Shown piece after piece: positions 10,979 through 21,030 of a stretch of 64,000 nucleotides of DNA. This DNA comes from Mesotaenium endlicherianum (Eukaryota > Streptophyta > Zygnematophyceae > Zygnematales > Mesotaeniaceae), in assembly GCA_009602735.1 (NCBI GenBank), contig WELA01006442.1, forward strand, positions 393,318 through 457,317. The letters run 5' to 3'. How positions within the stretch are numbered: position 1 is the first letter of the stretch; the number at the start of each line of letters is the position of its first letter. The notes under the pieces were generated by a model. The model ran no database searches. It had not been told where the DNA came from and saw nothing but the letters and a program-made list of their open reading frames with translations. A program made the position numbers and the translations under genes.

Positions 10979-12300
10979 TGAAATGAATCTTGCTTATTCA
11001 AGATTAATATATTTCATTTAAATATATAAGATCAGAGATAGGTGGAAGCGTGTGAAATCAGGGAGCAATCTCGCCCTTATAAGAATTCCGTTTACTCATC
11101 TACACCTCTTGAATCACTTACCGTAGTGTGCCATAGTTGCACACTACCACGAGGCACAAGTAAGAGGCGAGCTTGAGGACTTGAGCTTCTCCTTTAGAAA
11201 CTCACGGCCTCTTGCCTACCAGGCATGCAAGCATGTATAGCACATTCACAACATCAGGGGACTGAATAGCAAAGGCGCTCTCATTCAGATGACCATAATG
11301 TAGCTCAAACACATCCCACTGACTTAGGTGCAAACCATGGAATCTGTCCGCTGTGTGACCCCGAAATGTCAGAGGGCATAACTCTGTCAATGCTCCTCCA
11401 AATTGAGCAAACTTAACGGCAACGGATGAATCTTGACGAGACCTTTCCGAAAAGTCCTAGTTCGCTCCATTTGGAGCGCAAAAAAAGCAGCCATGTCAAT
11501 TTCCGTGAAGGCTGGTCATTAGAACGAACCCAAAAGTGCACACATCACTTGCAAATAAAAATCCGACTGTAAAGCCTACTGTCCAGAATGAGGGACCACG
11601 AGATCCCAGCCTGCTATGTACCTAGTGACCACCTGGTTGACCGCGGCGCAAGGTGCGCCGTTTCGTGGGAAACCCGTTAAGTTGGGACCCACGGATCTAG
11701 GTATAACGACCATATTAATTGGTCGNNNNNNNNNNNNNNNNNNNNNNNNNNNNNNNNNNNNNNNNNNNNNNNNNNNNNNNNNNNNNNNNNNNNNNNNNNN
11801 NNNNNNNNNNNNNNNNNNNNNNNNNNNNNNNNNNNNNNNNNNNNNNNNNNNNNNNNNNNNNNNNNNNNNNNNNNNNNNNNNNNNNNNNNNNNNNNNNNNN
11901 NNNNNNNNNNNNNNNNNNNNNNNNNNNNNNNNNNNNNNNNNNNNNNNNNNNNNNNNNNNNNNNNNNNNNNNNNNNNNNNNNNNNNNNNNNNNNNNNNNNN
12001 NNNNNNNNNNNNNNNNNNNNNNNNNNNNNNNNNNNNNNNNNNNNNNNNNNNNNNNNNNNNNNNNNNNNNNNNNNNNNNNNNNNNNNNNNNNNNNNNNNNN
12101 NNNNNNNNNNNNNNNNNNNNNNNNNNNNNNNNNNNNNNNNNNNNNNNNNNNNNNNNNNNNNNNNNNNNNNNNNNNNNNNNNNNNNNNNNNNNNNNNNNNN
12201 NNNNNNNNNNNNNNNNNNNNNNNNNNNNNNNNNNNNNNNNNNNNNNNNNNNNNNNNNNNNNNNNNNNNNNNNNNNNNNNNNNNNNNNNNNNNNNNNNNNN
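10979..12300. mobile_element. Insertion G nested in RNase H of element A (LTR-type, mostly unsequenced)
   Basis: The element A RNase H frame is interrupted exactly between two copies of CTAGG (10974-10978 and 12301-12305), a 5-bp target duplication. The inserted DNA starts TGAAATGAATC, a TG start resembling the start of the repeat of element E (TGTAATGAATC). It contains a stretch near 11390-11415 (CTCCAAATTGAGCAAACTT) also found in the 3' region of element F at about 60175. Most of it is the 575-base N gap, so neither internal genes nor orientation can be given. Confidence 0.75.
11726..12300. other. Assembly gap (575 N)
   Basis: Run of N inside insertion G. The true length is unknown. All open frames across it are meaningless. 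Confidence 1.
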
Positions 12301-12305
12301 CTAGG

Positions 12306-13464
12306 GCTTGCGGCCTGAGTGAGTACTGCGCCAATTTCCACACGACTCCAGTCAGTGTGCAGATTGAACGGTTTGGAGTAGTCAGGCGTTCGCAAGACTG
12401 GGGCTGTTACCAGCCGCTCCTTGAGCTCGTTCATGGCTTTCTCCTGAGCTTTTGTCCACACAAAGGGTACATCCTTTTTCAGGAGTTCCGTCAAGGGTTT
12501 AGCAATTCTGCTATAATCCTTCACAAACTTACGATAGTATCCGCTTAGCCCTAACAGAGCTTTCAGCTTAGACACATTCGCAGGTGCAGGTATCTTGTAA
12601 ATAGCCTCAGTCTTCACAGCCTGAGGGGACATAGCATTGTTCCCAATCTCATGTCCTAGGTAAGGCACGTGTGCCTCAAAGAATCTGCACTTTCCAGGAT
12701 GCAGCTTCATCTCCAAGCGCTGGAACACTTGTTCCAAGTGCTCGAGGTGCTCCTCTATGGACTTGCTGAATACCACCACATCGTCAATGTATAGCTTAGC
12801 GAAATCCAGCCCCTCCAGCACTTTATCCATAGTCCTCTGAAATATGGCTGGGGCATTTTTCAGCCCAAATGGCATTACTGTCCATTGCCAAAGTTCCCTT
12901 TGAGCCCAGAGAGCAGACTTACCTCGATCTTCTGTTTTCACAGGGATCTGGTTGAAGCCTTGGCGCAGATCGATAATGCTGAACACCTTTCCGGTGGTGG
13001 CAATTGCAAAGATCCTTTCCGGCGTATGCATCACATAGCTATCTGGCTCCGTGTAGAGATTCAGTCGCCTGTAATCTCCACACATTCGAGTGGCAGTGTA
13101 ATTGCCGGCCTCGTCCTTTTTAGCGACTACTACTGTAGGAGCCCCATGTACTGAGGTAGATTTTTCAATCATGCGGAGCTTATGCAGCTCTTCACAAGTT
13201 TTCTCCACACAGTCCCATTCTGTCTGACTGAGCTTATGCGGCCCTAGTCTGACTGGGTTATCAGTAGTCAGTGTGATCTCACACACACTGGCAGTGGTTC
13301 TACCAATCTCCTCCTTAGTGAAAGCAAATACCTTGCGGTGTTTCTTCAGCAACCTTTCTACTTGTGCTCTCTGCTGGGCTGAGACCATTTTCCCAATGGC
13401 AAAAGTCTCANGTGAAAGTCTCAATTTCAGGTTGCTTCTCCCCAACAAAGGCATCCAATAGTTG
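12306..13464 (-). CDS. Element A reverse transcriptase and RNase H N-terminal part
   Basis: Copies element RNA to cDNA. RT blocks in order: VHGAPTVVVAKKDEAGNY (block 1), CGDYRRLN, FSIIDLRQGFNQIPV, MPFGLKNAPAIFQ, YIDDVVVFS (catalytic Asp pair intact), LHPGKCRFF, YLGHEI and GLSGYYRKFV. Then the tether and RNase H start (FNLHTDWSRVEIGAVL with catalytic Asp), cut at the nested insertion. A single N at 13411 sits between duplicated AAAGTCTCA tracts. Removing one copy joins this frame to the upstream linker in phase, so the break is an assembly artefact. Confidence 0.92.
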
Positions 13465-14001
13465 CTACTCCTTAGGTGCAGGTGGGGGCTTCCCGCCCTC
13501 ATCCTGGCCCTCAGGCTTTTCTGCTTGATTCTGGCTCTCAGGCTTTGCAGCTTGATTCTTAGGAGGTGGGGTAACAGGCTTTGCAGCTTGCTCCTCCGTT
13601 GCCATAAGTTCGGCAGCCTGTTTCTTAGGCTTTTTACCTTTCTCAATGACGCGTCGCCTCTCCTGCAGTGAGGGGTATGTCAGGCGCCTCTGGATGGGCT
13701 GCCTCAGGAACATTTCCTCGTCGACTGCAGTCCAACTGGTCCCGGTTCCTCCTTCACGTGGCCGAGGTTGGGTTGCCATTGGAAAACCTGCGGGGTCTGT
13801 CCTAGGGCTGATCGCCCAGCCCCATTCTTGCTCAATAATAGCCATGCGGGCGACGGTCGTACCATACTCCTCCCTTGCGGGTGGTGTGACCATCCATGCC
13901 TGCGCCAATGTTTGCGACCTTTGAGGTGCAGCTAGTCGTGCAAAAAAGGCATCATCTGTTGCGGTCAAGCGGCTGATGGTGTTTCTCAGATCCATCAGTT
14001 C
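13465..14001 (-). CDS. Element A pol linker segment 2 (Pro/Lys/Gln-rich)
   Basis: Open segment between an in-frame TAG at 14002-14004 and another at 13465-13467, in the same frame as its neighbours. The first half looks folded (MDLRNTISRLTATDDAFFARL...). The second half is a low-complexity KP/AAKP/ESQNQ-rich tail ending next to RT. No family recognised. It probably separates the methyltransferase module from RT. Confidence 0.6.
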   Translation of the reverse strand, partial: ELMDLRNTISRLTATDDAFFARLAAPQRSQTLAQAWMVTPPAREEYGTTVARMAIIEQEWGWAISPRTDPAGFPMATQPRPREGGTGTSWTAVDEEMFLRQPIQRRLTYPSLQERRRVIEKGKKPKKQAAELMATEEQAAKPVTPPPKNQAAKPESQNQAEKPEGQDEGGKPPPAPKE

Positions 14002-15054
14002 CTATTCTGGAATTGCAGGTATCATGGGAGCAGGCTCCTCCGACCTCTGTATCCTAAGATCTGATAGTTGCAACAAGGGCGTGTTCATGCCTGGCGGCAC
14101 ACTAATGCCCAATGCCATTGCCCTGCGAACCAAACCATCCTCTCCCTCTCTCTGCAGAATATCCCGCAGAGGCGGAGGAGGTGGGGCTGTGGTTCCTCGC
14201 GGAACGCCCTCTCTCTGAGCCTTTTTGTTATGCTTGACATATCGCTTTAGCATCCTCCTAAAAGATGCGTTACCCTCACGGGCCACCTTCCTTGGTCTGC
14301 TTGCGCGACTTTCGGGCTTTCCTTGTGCTGTCTCCACTTTAGCAGTGCAGGCAGTCACCTCCTGCCGTTGCGGCGGTTGTACGGTTGACTTGGGTTTTGC
14401 CACTGGAAGACTGTCATAAAGGTCTGCCGGGCTTGGCCCCATGAGGTGGTCAGCTACCCAGTCGTCTGTCCTCAGCTCCTGTAAGTCAAGCAGATCCAAC
14501 TCTGGCGTGGGAAAATGTGGAATTTCTTCCCTGAGGTCCCCTTCATTGTTGAGTAATGGCAACTCCAACTCCGAGAGGCCTTGCATTTCTGCATCCTCTT
14601 CCTCCTCCAGCTTCTCTGTTCCAGGAGACGGCAATTCTTCATCCCCTCCTGTGTTGAGCCTCGCCATGTTGATGATGGCTGACTGTAGAGCGAGAGCTGC
14701 TTTCGCCACTTTCTCTTCCTTGAGTCGAGGGGCGTCTGCTTCCAGCAACTGCGCCATGATTTGCCTGGTGATCGACTCAGCTGTGCTGCCAACTGTGTCT
14801 TGTGGTTGCCCTTTGGCCTCTGGCCCTGAGCTCATCAGAACAAGTGTGGCGGGCAATTTCTTGGCCGCCTCCTTCTTGTGTTCTTCAAAAATCACCTCCA
14901 GGCAAATGGTCTTTCCAGACCCTCCAGAATTTCCTGAATTTTGACTGCATTCTTCGGCCCATTCGCCAATATTGCACTGGCGTTCTTCATATCTTGTTGT
15001 TACCGCTTCTGGGGATGGGCTCCCAAAGACCTGGTCTGGGGCCATGTTTCGTAA
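14002..15054 (-). CDS. Element A pol linker segment 1, unknown function
   Basis: About 350 residues after an in-frame TAG at 15055-15057. Acidic, with a coiled-coil-like stretch (ITRQIMAQLLEADAPRLKEE), an acidic patch (KLEEEEDAEMQ), a basic patch (RASRPRKVAREGNASFRRML) and PPPPP. No known domain. Lies between the methyltransferase and RT in both gene order and frame. A retroelement-specific spacer or an accessory partner of the methyltransferase are both possible. Confidence 0.55.
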   Translation of the reverse strand, partial: LRNMAPDQVFGSPSPEAVTTRYEERQCNIGEWAEECSQNSGNSGGSGKTICLEVIFEEHKKEAAKKLPATLVLMSSGPEAKGQPQDTVGSTAESITRQIMAQLLEADAPRLKEEKVAKAALALQSAIINMARLNTGGDEELPSPGTEKLEEEEDAEMQGLSELELPLLNNEGDLREEIPHFPTPELDLLDLQELRTDDWVADHLMGPSPADLYDSLPVAKPKSTVQPPQRQEVTACTAKVETAQGKPESRASRPRKVAREGNASFRRMLKRYVKHNKKAQREGVPRGTTAPPPPPLRDILQREGEDGLVRRAMALGISVPPGMNTPLLQLSDLRIQRSEEPAPMIPAIPE

Positions 15055-15263
15055 CTAAGAACTGGTATAATCTTCCCATTCCGGCATCCTCCCAAATACT
15101 TGGCCGAAGTGTTCTGCAGATGCTGGGACCTCCTGTGATTTGCTTACTGCAGCGCTCACCAAAGGGTTTGCTGCACCAGTTGCCTGGTCTTCCATGGTTG
15201 CGTCTTCTCGCAGCCTCCGCAGCTCTCTTTTCCAGAGGGTCGCGTAGAGTCGCCATTCGATTG

Positions 15264-16480
15264 TCAATGCGCGTCAATAGGTCTTGAACACCTGGTCAGA
15301 TCCACCACTCTGGTTTCTCTGAGTGTTTCATCTTGGTCAGCCTCAGCTGCGTCTCTTTCAACACCATATTCTTTTTGTCGCTGATACGCTTTCCTGATAG
15401 CTCTCTGATCAGAGGTTGGCACCACATAGAGTCCAATCGTTACCGGCCTCGGCCTGGGCATAGGCTTGTCAGAGAACGTCATCTGTTGCCAAGTCATAAT
15501 CGTCTCTACCAACCATGTCATGGAGTGATGTCCAATCATATTGCCGAATATCTTCCCAGCGTTGTCCTGTCCCACCATTGCAACAATTTCTTGTGCAATG
15601 GAGTTGGGTATCCCCAGGCACCTTCCCTTCTTTTCAGCTGTCGGCTCTCTCCACTGAGCTTCTCTGTTGTGCACATCTTTGACCATTCCTGGTCCTCCAT
15701 TCACGAAAGCGCGTGATCCTGGGTATGCTGTGAAGGTGGGCAACACCACTCTCGGCCGGCCTGGCTCGTTGACGACATACTGTGGGTAGGAATCCCTCCT
15801 GATCACTGGCTTGGTTTCCACCATCAGTGCTTCTCCCACAGATACTGTCGTTGGCGTGCGCCGCGTAATGTCCTCCATCTCCCTCAGGATTTCAATGGAC
15901 ATCCCGTTGGTCCAGAATAGTCTGCCCCGGTGTGAGAGTCCTCCGTGCCTGGCGTCGTTGATCAATACATGATGCCCCAGGGTGGATTCGAAAACCAGCC
16001 ATGGATCTCCTAGCTTCATCTGGTTGTAATCCATCCCGGGATGTACATTCTCAATCACAAACACTGGTGGGTAGCGATGCTGGCGTTCCCGCAGCATACT
16101 GATGATCTTCACCATCCTTCCCCAGTGTTGTGCTTGCGGGTCATTGAATCCCCTCCTGTTCCCAGCTTGTGAGAAAGGTTGACANTGAGAAAGGTTGACA
16201 AGGGAATCCTGCAAAAATCCAGTCAATCCTGTGATCATACAGGTCCTCAGACTTCACATCGAGAATGTTTCCTCCAGCAAGACGCACCACACTAGTAGGC
16301 ACCAATGCCTAGAAATGGTACATTTGCTGCATCTGACTCATGACCTCCTCAAATGCTGTAAAAACACTCTCATCATTGTCCACATACAGCACTTTGGATA
16401 CCTGGATACCTCGCTGAATCAGTGCGATGGTTCCAGTACCAAGTCCGGCGAACAACTCCAGCAATACTACTCCTCTCCTG
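15264..16480 (-). CDS. Element A cytosine-5 DNA methyltransferase domain
   Basis: Transfers methyl from S-adenosylmethionine to cytosine C5 in DNA. Visible motifs in order: motif I LELFAGLGTGT (SAM loop, FxGxG), motif II-like VLYVDND, motif IV FPCQPFSQAG with catalytic Cys, motif VI VFVIENV, motif VIII HRGRLFW, and motif IX/X LGIPNSI ... GNMIGHH. Motif IV is broken by the single N at 16184, which lies between two copies of TGAGAAAGGTTGACA; dropping one copy restores the frame. A TAG at 16309-16311 separates motif II from the motif III/IV region in the same frame. There is no target-recognition segment of usual size that I can recognise. It lies inside pol between protease and RT, not as a host gene. 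Related captures have been reported in algal retrotransposons (de Mendoza et al. 2018, from memory). Confidence 0.88.
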
Positions 16481-18039
16481 CGAAAAGGATCTTCCATCCT
16501 CACAATGCCTTGCGGCAATGGTTCTACTCCAGGCATCAAATTGGCAGCAGTCTTAACTGGATAAGGAACTGGCAGCAGCTCTTGCGGGCCACGGTCCCTG
16601 TTACTCACAGCTTCTGGTTGCTCCATAATCCAAGGTTGCCAAACCAAGGGAGTCGGCATGTTGATGCTGGTGTAGATCTTCTCTTTGCGTTGCATGATGA
16701 GGTCATAATGGTCTGGATACTGGTTATTCACACAGCAGTCTAGCAGTCCGTAGTTTGCTTCTCCCGAGCAAACCATTTTTACAGGAATTTCTCCTGTCGG
16801 CTGCCGATCTGTCGACTGGTAAGTCACCCTCGACTTCCGCAGGTCGATGACCATACCCAGGGGAATCAGAGCTTCTGTTCCCAATAGAACATCATAGTTT
16901 TTTGCCTCTGTCACCGTACACTCTATGAACAGTGACGCTTCCTCAGGTTTCCCCAAGTTTACTGTGATTTCCACAGGCTTGCGGGTGATTCCACAAGACT
17001 TTGAAATCTGCCCAGATGCAGTCCTCATCTGAAAAGGACTTTCTTTCAGGTCCTTTGCCGTCAATCCCAGAGCTTTCACAGCTCGCTTTCCCAAGATTAC
17101 TGGCTGTGCGCCAGTGTCCAATAGGATATTGGGAGCGGCCCAGTCGTTGAACGTCAAAACTCTATCCTTGTTCCGCACTCTCACAGTGCTGAAATTAGTA
17201 GGCAGCGAAGCGCTGTTTGCGCCTTCCTCAGCTATGTCCAGCTGCTGTCCGGCTTCTTCAACCGTGAAAGGATACGTAAGACGCAGATCAGCGAGTGAAA
17301 GACAAGGAATGTGCTGAATCCGGTGTTCCACCAGAGCCTTCAGCTTTTCCAGCGAAAAACTAAATGTCTTGCGTGGCCCAGGCTTGGCTTGTCGTAGCTG
17401 CGCAATCTCGTTCTCATCGAGAGTGATCCGAAAGGTCTGAGGAAGCTTCCCAGCATTCCTTGGAACCAGACGGTCATGATCTGCGCGCTCCGCAGCCGTT
17501 GCAGCCACGGCCTTCTCAGGCGTCAGCTTCTCGCCTTTGCAGACGGTCTTTTCGGCCACATCTGCATCATAATAGACATTAGGCACATTTAGTCTTGCAA
17601 ATTGAGCTTTCAACTCTGCAATCTCTGCACTCATAGCATCATACTTTTGATTACCCTTCTGGTTACCAGAGTTATCTTTCTCCTTTTTCTTACCCTTATC
17701 TGCCTCTTTCGTGGCAGCATTAGCCCATGGTGGTTTCAGATTTGGGTTCTTGGACCAACACTCGTCTTCTGAGTGTCCCTTTTTACTGCAATGTGCGCAT
17801 ACCTGCGCCTTGCTAGCAGACAGTTGCTTAGCATCCGGGTACGGACAATCTCTCTTCTGATGTCCTGATTTTCGCCAGTTCCAACAGCCCTCTGCTGTCT
17901 CAGCAGTGTTGGCGTGCTTAGCAAACCTATTGAAAGACCCGCTCTTTTTCTTAAAGTGAAAATTAGAGCTATTGGCCTTGGGCTGAGAGGATTCCTCCCT
18001 TCTCTCAGGAGCCATAAGCGTCCTCGAAGCCTCCTTATA
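16481..18039 (-). CDS. Element A zinc knuckles, retropepsin and pre-methyltransferase segment
   Basis: Follows gag after an in-frame TAG at 18040-18042. Near its start are two CCHC-type knuckles: CWNWRKSGHQKRDC, where the second Cys is Trp, and an intact CAHCSKKGHSEDEC. About 280 residues in, LLDTGAQPVILGKRAV is the retropepsin active site (DTGA), with a second half around DVLLGTEALIPLGMVID. A stretch of about 150 residues with no known fold follows (KIYTSINMPTPLVWQPW... ) and leads directly into methyltransferase motif I. Nucleocapsid plus protease in one frame is normal for Ty3 elements. Confidence 0.85.
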
Positions 18040-19443
18040 CTAGACTTTACCTTCCTCGACATTGCGTGCTATTTCAGCAGCCTCGTCAATGTTCCAATCA
18101 ATTCCGCGTTTCGCAGATAGGTGCGGCTTGACCTCCCGATCTGTATCTTTACCCAGACACAACAAGAATTTGTCAGCCACAATCCTAGGCTCAAAGATTC
18201 TTGCCTTCTTGGCAAGGTCTACCAATCTGGATTTGACCTCCATCATTGTCTCGTTCTTCTGACGGACAAAATGCACATAGCGGTGCACTTTAAGTCTGCG
18301 ATCCTCTGGGAATGTTGCTTCAAGCAACTTGAAGAAACAACGCAGACAGTGCTCAGAGTCTAACTGGTCATCCCCAGCCTCCATATCCTTACGGCAACTA
18401 GCCAACGCTTGCGCATGGCTTGCTTCCGTGGTGACACTATCACCATGCTGCCCTGTAAAAGGTGCAGCTCTGCGTGTTACTCGTTCCTGAGCATTAGCAA
18501 TCTTTTCAGACAATTCTGCGCACACTTTACGCAATTCTGCGACAGATCCAGCATCATCATCTCGAGTAGCCGCTCGCTGCTGACCCTCAGTGAGTTGCTT
18601 CATGGCATCTGTTAATTCTTGTGTTAGTGCAGCTAAGTCTACGCTCTCAACAGGTGCAGCAGGTATCGCTCTTCCTGATGACAAATCGGACAGGCGGGCT
18701 TTCGCAGCCTCTTTCTGGATTTTCAAATCTCTCGCCTTCTTTTGCTTGTCAAACGTCCATTCTTGGGTAAGGTTCTCATCCTTCCGAAATTGGCGATACA
18801 GCAATAAGGCATCCTTGTCCAAGTAATGAACCAAGCTTATAAAAGCGACTGACTGAGTGTAAGAAGAATCCTTTCGGATTTTCTCAAAGAAGTCAGCCCA
18901 ATAGATCTCATCAAACTCTTCAAAAGTGAGACTATTTCCACTGGTTCGTCCACTAACACACTTTGTAGACAGCTTGAACTTAGGATTTTCATCCTTATTA
19001 TCACCAGTCATTTTGGGTAGTGACCAAGACTCACTATCTTTATCCCACACGTCGTGCTCTCTGCCCGAATTGGGTACAAAAGCTCGCGCGTAATACGCAT
19101 TCTCACCGTTTGTGGCAGTATGGCGAGACTCGTCTCTCGACGGTTGCTCACTCCACAGGTTATCCGTGTGCTCAGATGTCTCACTTTCTCGTGGACTCTG
19201 GCTTGAATCAGAACCTTCCACAGGCTCCACAGGGTAGTAGAGTCTTCCACTCCTCAACCCCATGTACAGTTGAATTTCTCCGGGTCTCCTTCCAGGTTGA
19301 GCACCGGCAGCCCTCACAGGCCTCAATCCCCAATTTGCTTGGGAATTTCTATTCACCTGAACCACAAGACCGAAGTTCTCAGAAGTAGGACGGAAGTCTC
19401 TTACTTCCACATAGGCTTTATGCCTTAAGGTTCTTGGATTCAC
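18040..19443 (-). CDS. Element A Gag
   Basis: 468 codons from ATG at 19443 to TAG at 18040. The N-terminal about 190 residues are polar and disordered-looking. The middle has NSLTFEEFDEIYWADFFEK and a helical capsid-like region, then a coiled-coil/Gln-rich section. The C-terminal part (CLRCFFKLLEATFPEDRRLKVHRYVHFVRQKNETMMEVKSRLVDLAKK) has the retrotransposon capsid signature. Zinc knuckles lie after the TAG, so either read-through or a mutated stop joins gag to pol. Confidence 0.8.
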   Translation of the reverse strand: MNPRTLRHKAYVEVRDFRPTSENFGLVVQVNRNSQANWGLRPVRAAGAQPGRRPGEIQLYMGLRSGRLYYPVEPVEGSDSSQSPRESETSEHTDNLWSEQPSRDESRHTATNGENAYYARAFVPNSGREHDVWDKDSESWSLPKMTGDNKDENPKFKLSTKCVSGRTSGNSLTFEEFDEIYWADFFEKIRKDSSYTQSVAFISLVHYLDKDALLLYRQFRKDENLTQEWTFDKQKKARDLKIQKEAAKARLSDLSSGRAIPAAPVESVDLAALTQELTDAMKQLTEGQQRAATRDDDAGSVAELRKVCAELSEKIANAQERVTRRAAPFTGQHGDSVTTEASHAQALASCRKDMEAGDDQLDSEHCLRCFFKLLEATFPEDRRLKVHRYVHFVRQKNETMMEVKSRLVDLAKKARIFEPRIVADKFLLCLGKDTDREVKPHLSAKRGIDWNIDEAAEIARNVEEGKV

Positions 19444-20540
19444 AGGTGAGCAAATTGTAGTTTGCAGAAATCACACTCTAAGCAGCTTGACATGCAACGT
19501 CAGATTCAGAGAAGATCGCCCTTCAGGCTTTCGCTTAACTTCCACAAGTCAGCTTACAAAACTCTGAAACTACGTCTATGCTGGGTCAAGCTCTTCACTT
19601 AACACCGTGCCTTAACAGCTCTTCACTGCCAGGCTGGGCTCACTCAGTTCTTCACTGAGAGCTTTATCTGTCAAATCTACTCTCTCTCTTCGAGATGCAA
19701 ATGCGACTTCTGAGAACTTGGAAATCAACACACAACTCACCATTTTAAGGCTGCTTCACACACACTTGTGGCGTTCGGCTGACTCTGTGCTAATCTCCTA
19801 GCAGATTCTATTCTGCAGTTCTCCTTCTTCAACCGTGAGATTCCCTCTTGGGAACTCCTACATTCCTAACTTATCTATGATACACAGAAGAATCTTCGGT
19901 GTCGTTAGAAGCGTGGGGCTTTGGCCCTCCAGTGGCCTTGGGAACTCCTTCTTCTTCTTCGCGCCCTTCTGCTTCTTGGCAAAGGTGCGTGAGAGTGAAT
20001 GACATGTCTCAGGCAAGATTCGTGCCTTTCGCAGGCACCACACAGCATCATCTTTCGAGAATGCCGTGCTTAGTCACACAACTTAGCTGCATGTCGCCTC
20101 TGCCTAGCCATGCTCAACTCAAACTCGTAGTCACTCAGCATGCATGCACACCTTGTGACTGTCGCGCGTGGCTGCTTAGCTTCTCAGCTGGCAGTCACGC
20201 CTAATTGGCTCATGGCTAAGAATTCCTGAGCGGCGTGCAACCGAATGCCACTTGCTCAAGTTTTCCCAACCGGGCGGCCGTAACCTATCTTGGCATTGCA
20301 GCCATGACCTGGCTTAATCTGCCAGTCACACAGTACCTGACCCGGTACTTGCTGGGCGGCTCATTGCTGATCCAAAGCTCCTAGCCTCGCGGCTGTCTTG
20401 TCAAAAACTCTCCCATCCTTGGGTGTGGGTCACACTGACATTGACCCCTTGCCAGTGGTCTTGACGCCGCCATAACCGCTGACTGCGATGTAATTAGTCA
20501 AGTGGTCGGTGAGTCAACATTGACTTTCAGCACTAGGTGG
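19444..20540. other. Element A leader and flank, no gene recognised
   Basis: Should contain the 5' untranslated region and 5' LTR of element A, but I see neither a tRNA-iMet-type primer site nor a clear copy of the 3' repeat. The LTRs may have been replaced or truncated. The ORF at 20548-20850 has no recognisable motif. Confidence 0.4.
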
Positions 20541-21030
20541 CCGTAGCTTGCGCTGCGCGTGCGACACCGTCACACGAATAATAGTCGCGACATGTACGAG
20601 CAAGCGCACAGCTACTATGTGCGCGTACTTAAAGAAGACAGTTTCTAATTTTGGGAATGCACCATTAGTGTTTTTGCACATGTTGAAGTCAAAGAGGTAC
20701 GTATCAAAAAAATATTTTATGCTCGACCCAGATGGAGAGTCAGATGAATGTGAAAAGTTCGAAGCCACATGGCAAATGATGCTGAATCCAGAAGGAACGA
20801 CCCTTGAAGACATCTTACTGGTCATCTACGGCCAGCGGAGGGCAATATAAGGGAAGGACGTGGAGGACGTGGCTATGCAAGTGACTATGAAAAAGTGCAG
20901 TAATATAGAGAAAGGATAAGTCGGCCTCATTACCATGTTGCAATAGGCTTGAAGAATTTTCAATTTGAGATCCTTCTATCATCCTCTCTTTCCCTTTAAA
21001 TTGTTCATAGTCCTTGAAGGTACTGAACAA

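Larger units (their letters stand above)
9031..19443 (-). mobile_element. Element A: Ty3/Gypsy retrotransposon with DNA methyltransferase and PHD finger
   Basis: One minus-strand gag-pol of about 9 kb once nested insertion G is removed. Order: gag, two zinc knuckles, retropepsin (DTGA), C5-DNA methyltransferase, two linker segments, reverse transcriptase (YIDD), RNase H, integrase, PHD finger. The RT-RNaseH-IN order makes it Ty3/Gypsy. The reading frame is broken by in-frame TAG codons at 18040-18042, 16309-16311, 15055-15057, 14002-14004 and 13465-13467, and by apparent frameshifts near 10020 and 15290. Single-N joins at 13411 and 16184 are assembly artefacts with duplicated flanks. The terminal stop is TGA at 9041. 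A polypurine tract and a CA-ending repeat edge follow the ORF. I could not find the 5' LTR. Domain loss is slight, so it is fairly recent, but probably not autonomous as written. Confidence 0.9.

Noticed and set aside
11576-12548. Open frames of 200-640 codons across the N run
   Set aside because: N codons cannot contain stops; only the RT part outside the gap is real. The same applies to 61908-62500.
13465-18042. Host uses UAG as a glutamine codon
   Set aside because: Aligned residues at TAG sites include Trp, Lys and Glu as well as Gln, and D and F do not need it. Kept only as an alternative under the stop-codon finding.
20548-20850. 100-codon plus-strand ORF near the solo repeat
   Set aside because: No domain, no splice context and no repeat copy; cannot be told from chance.
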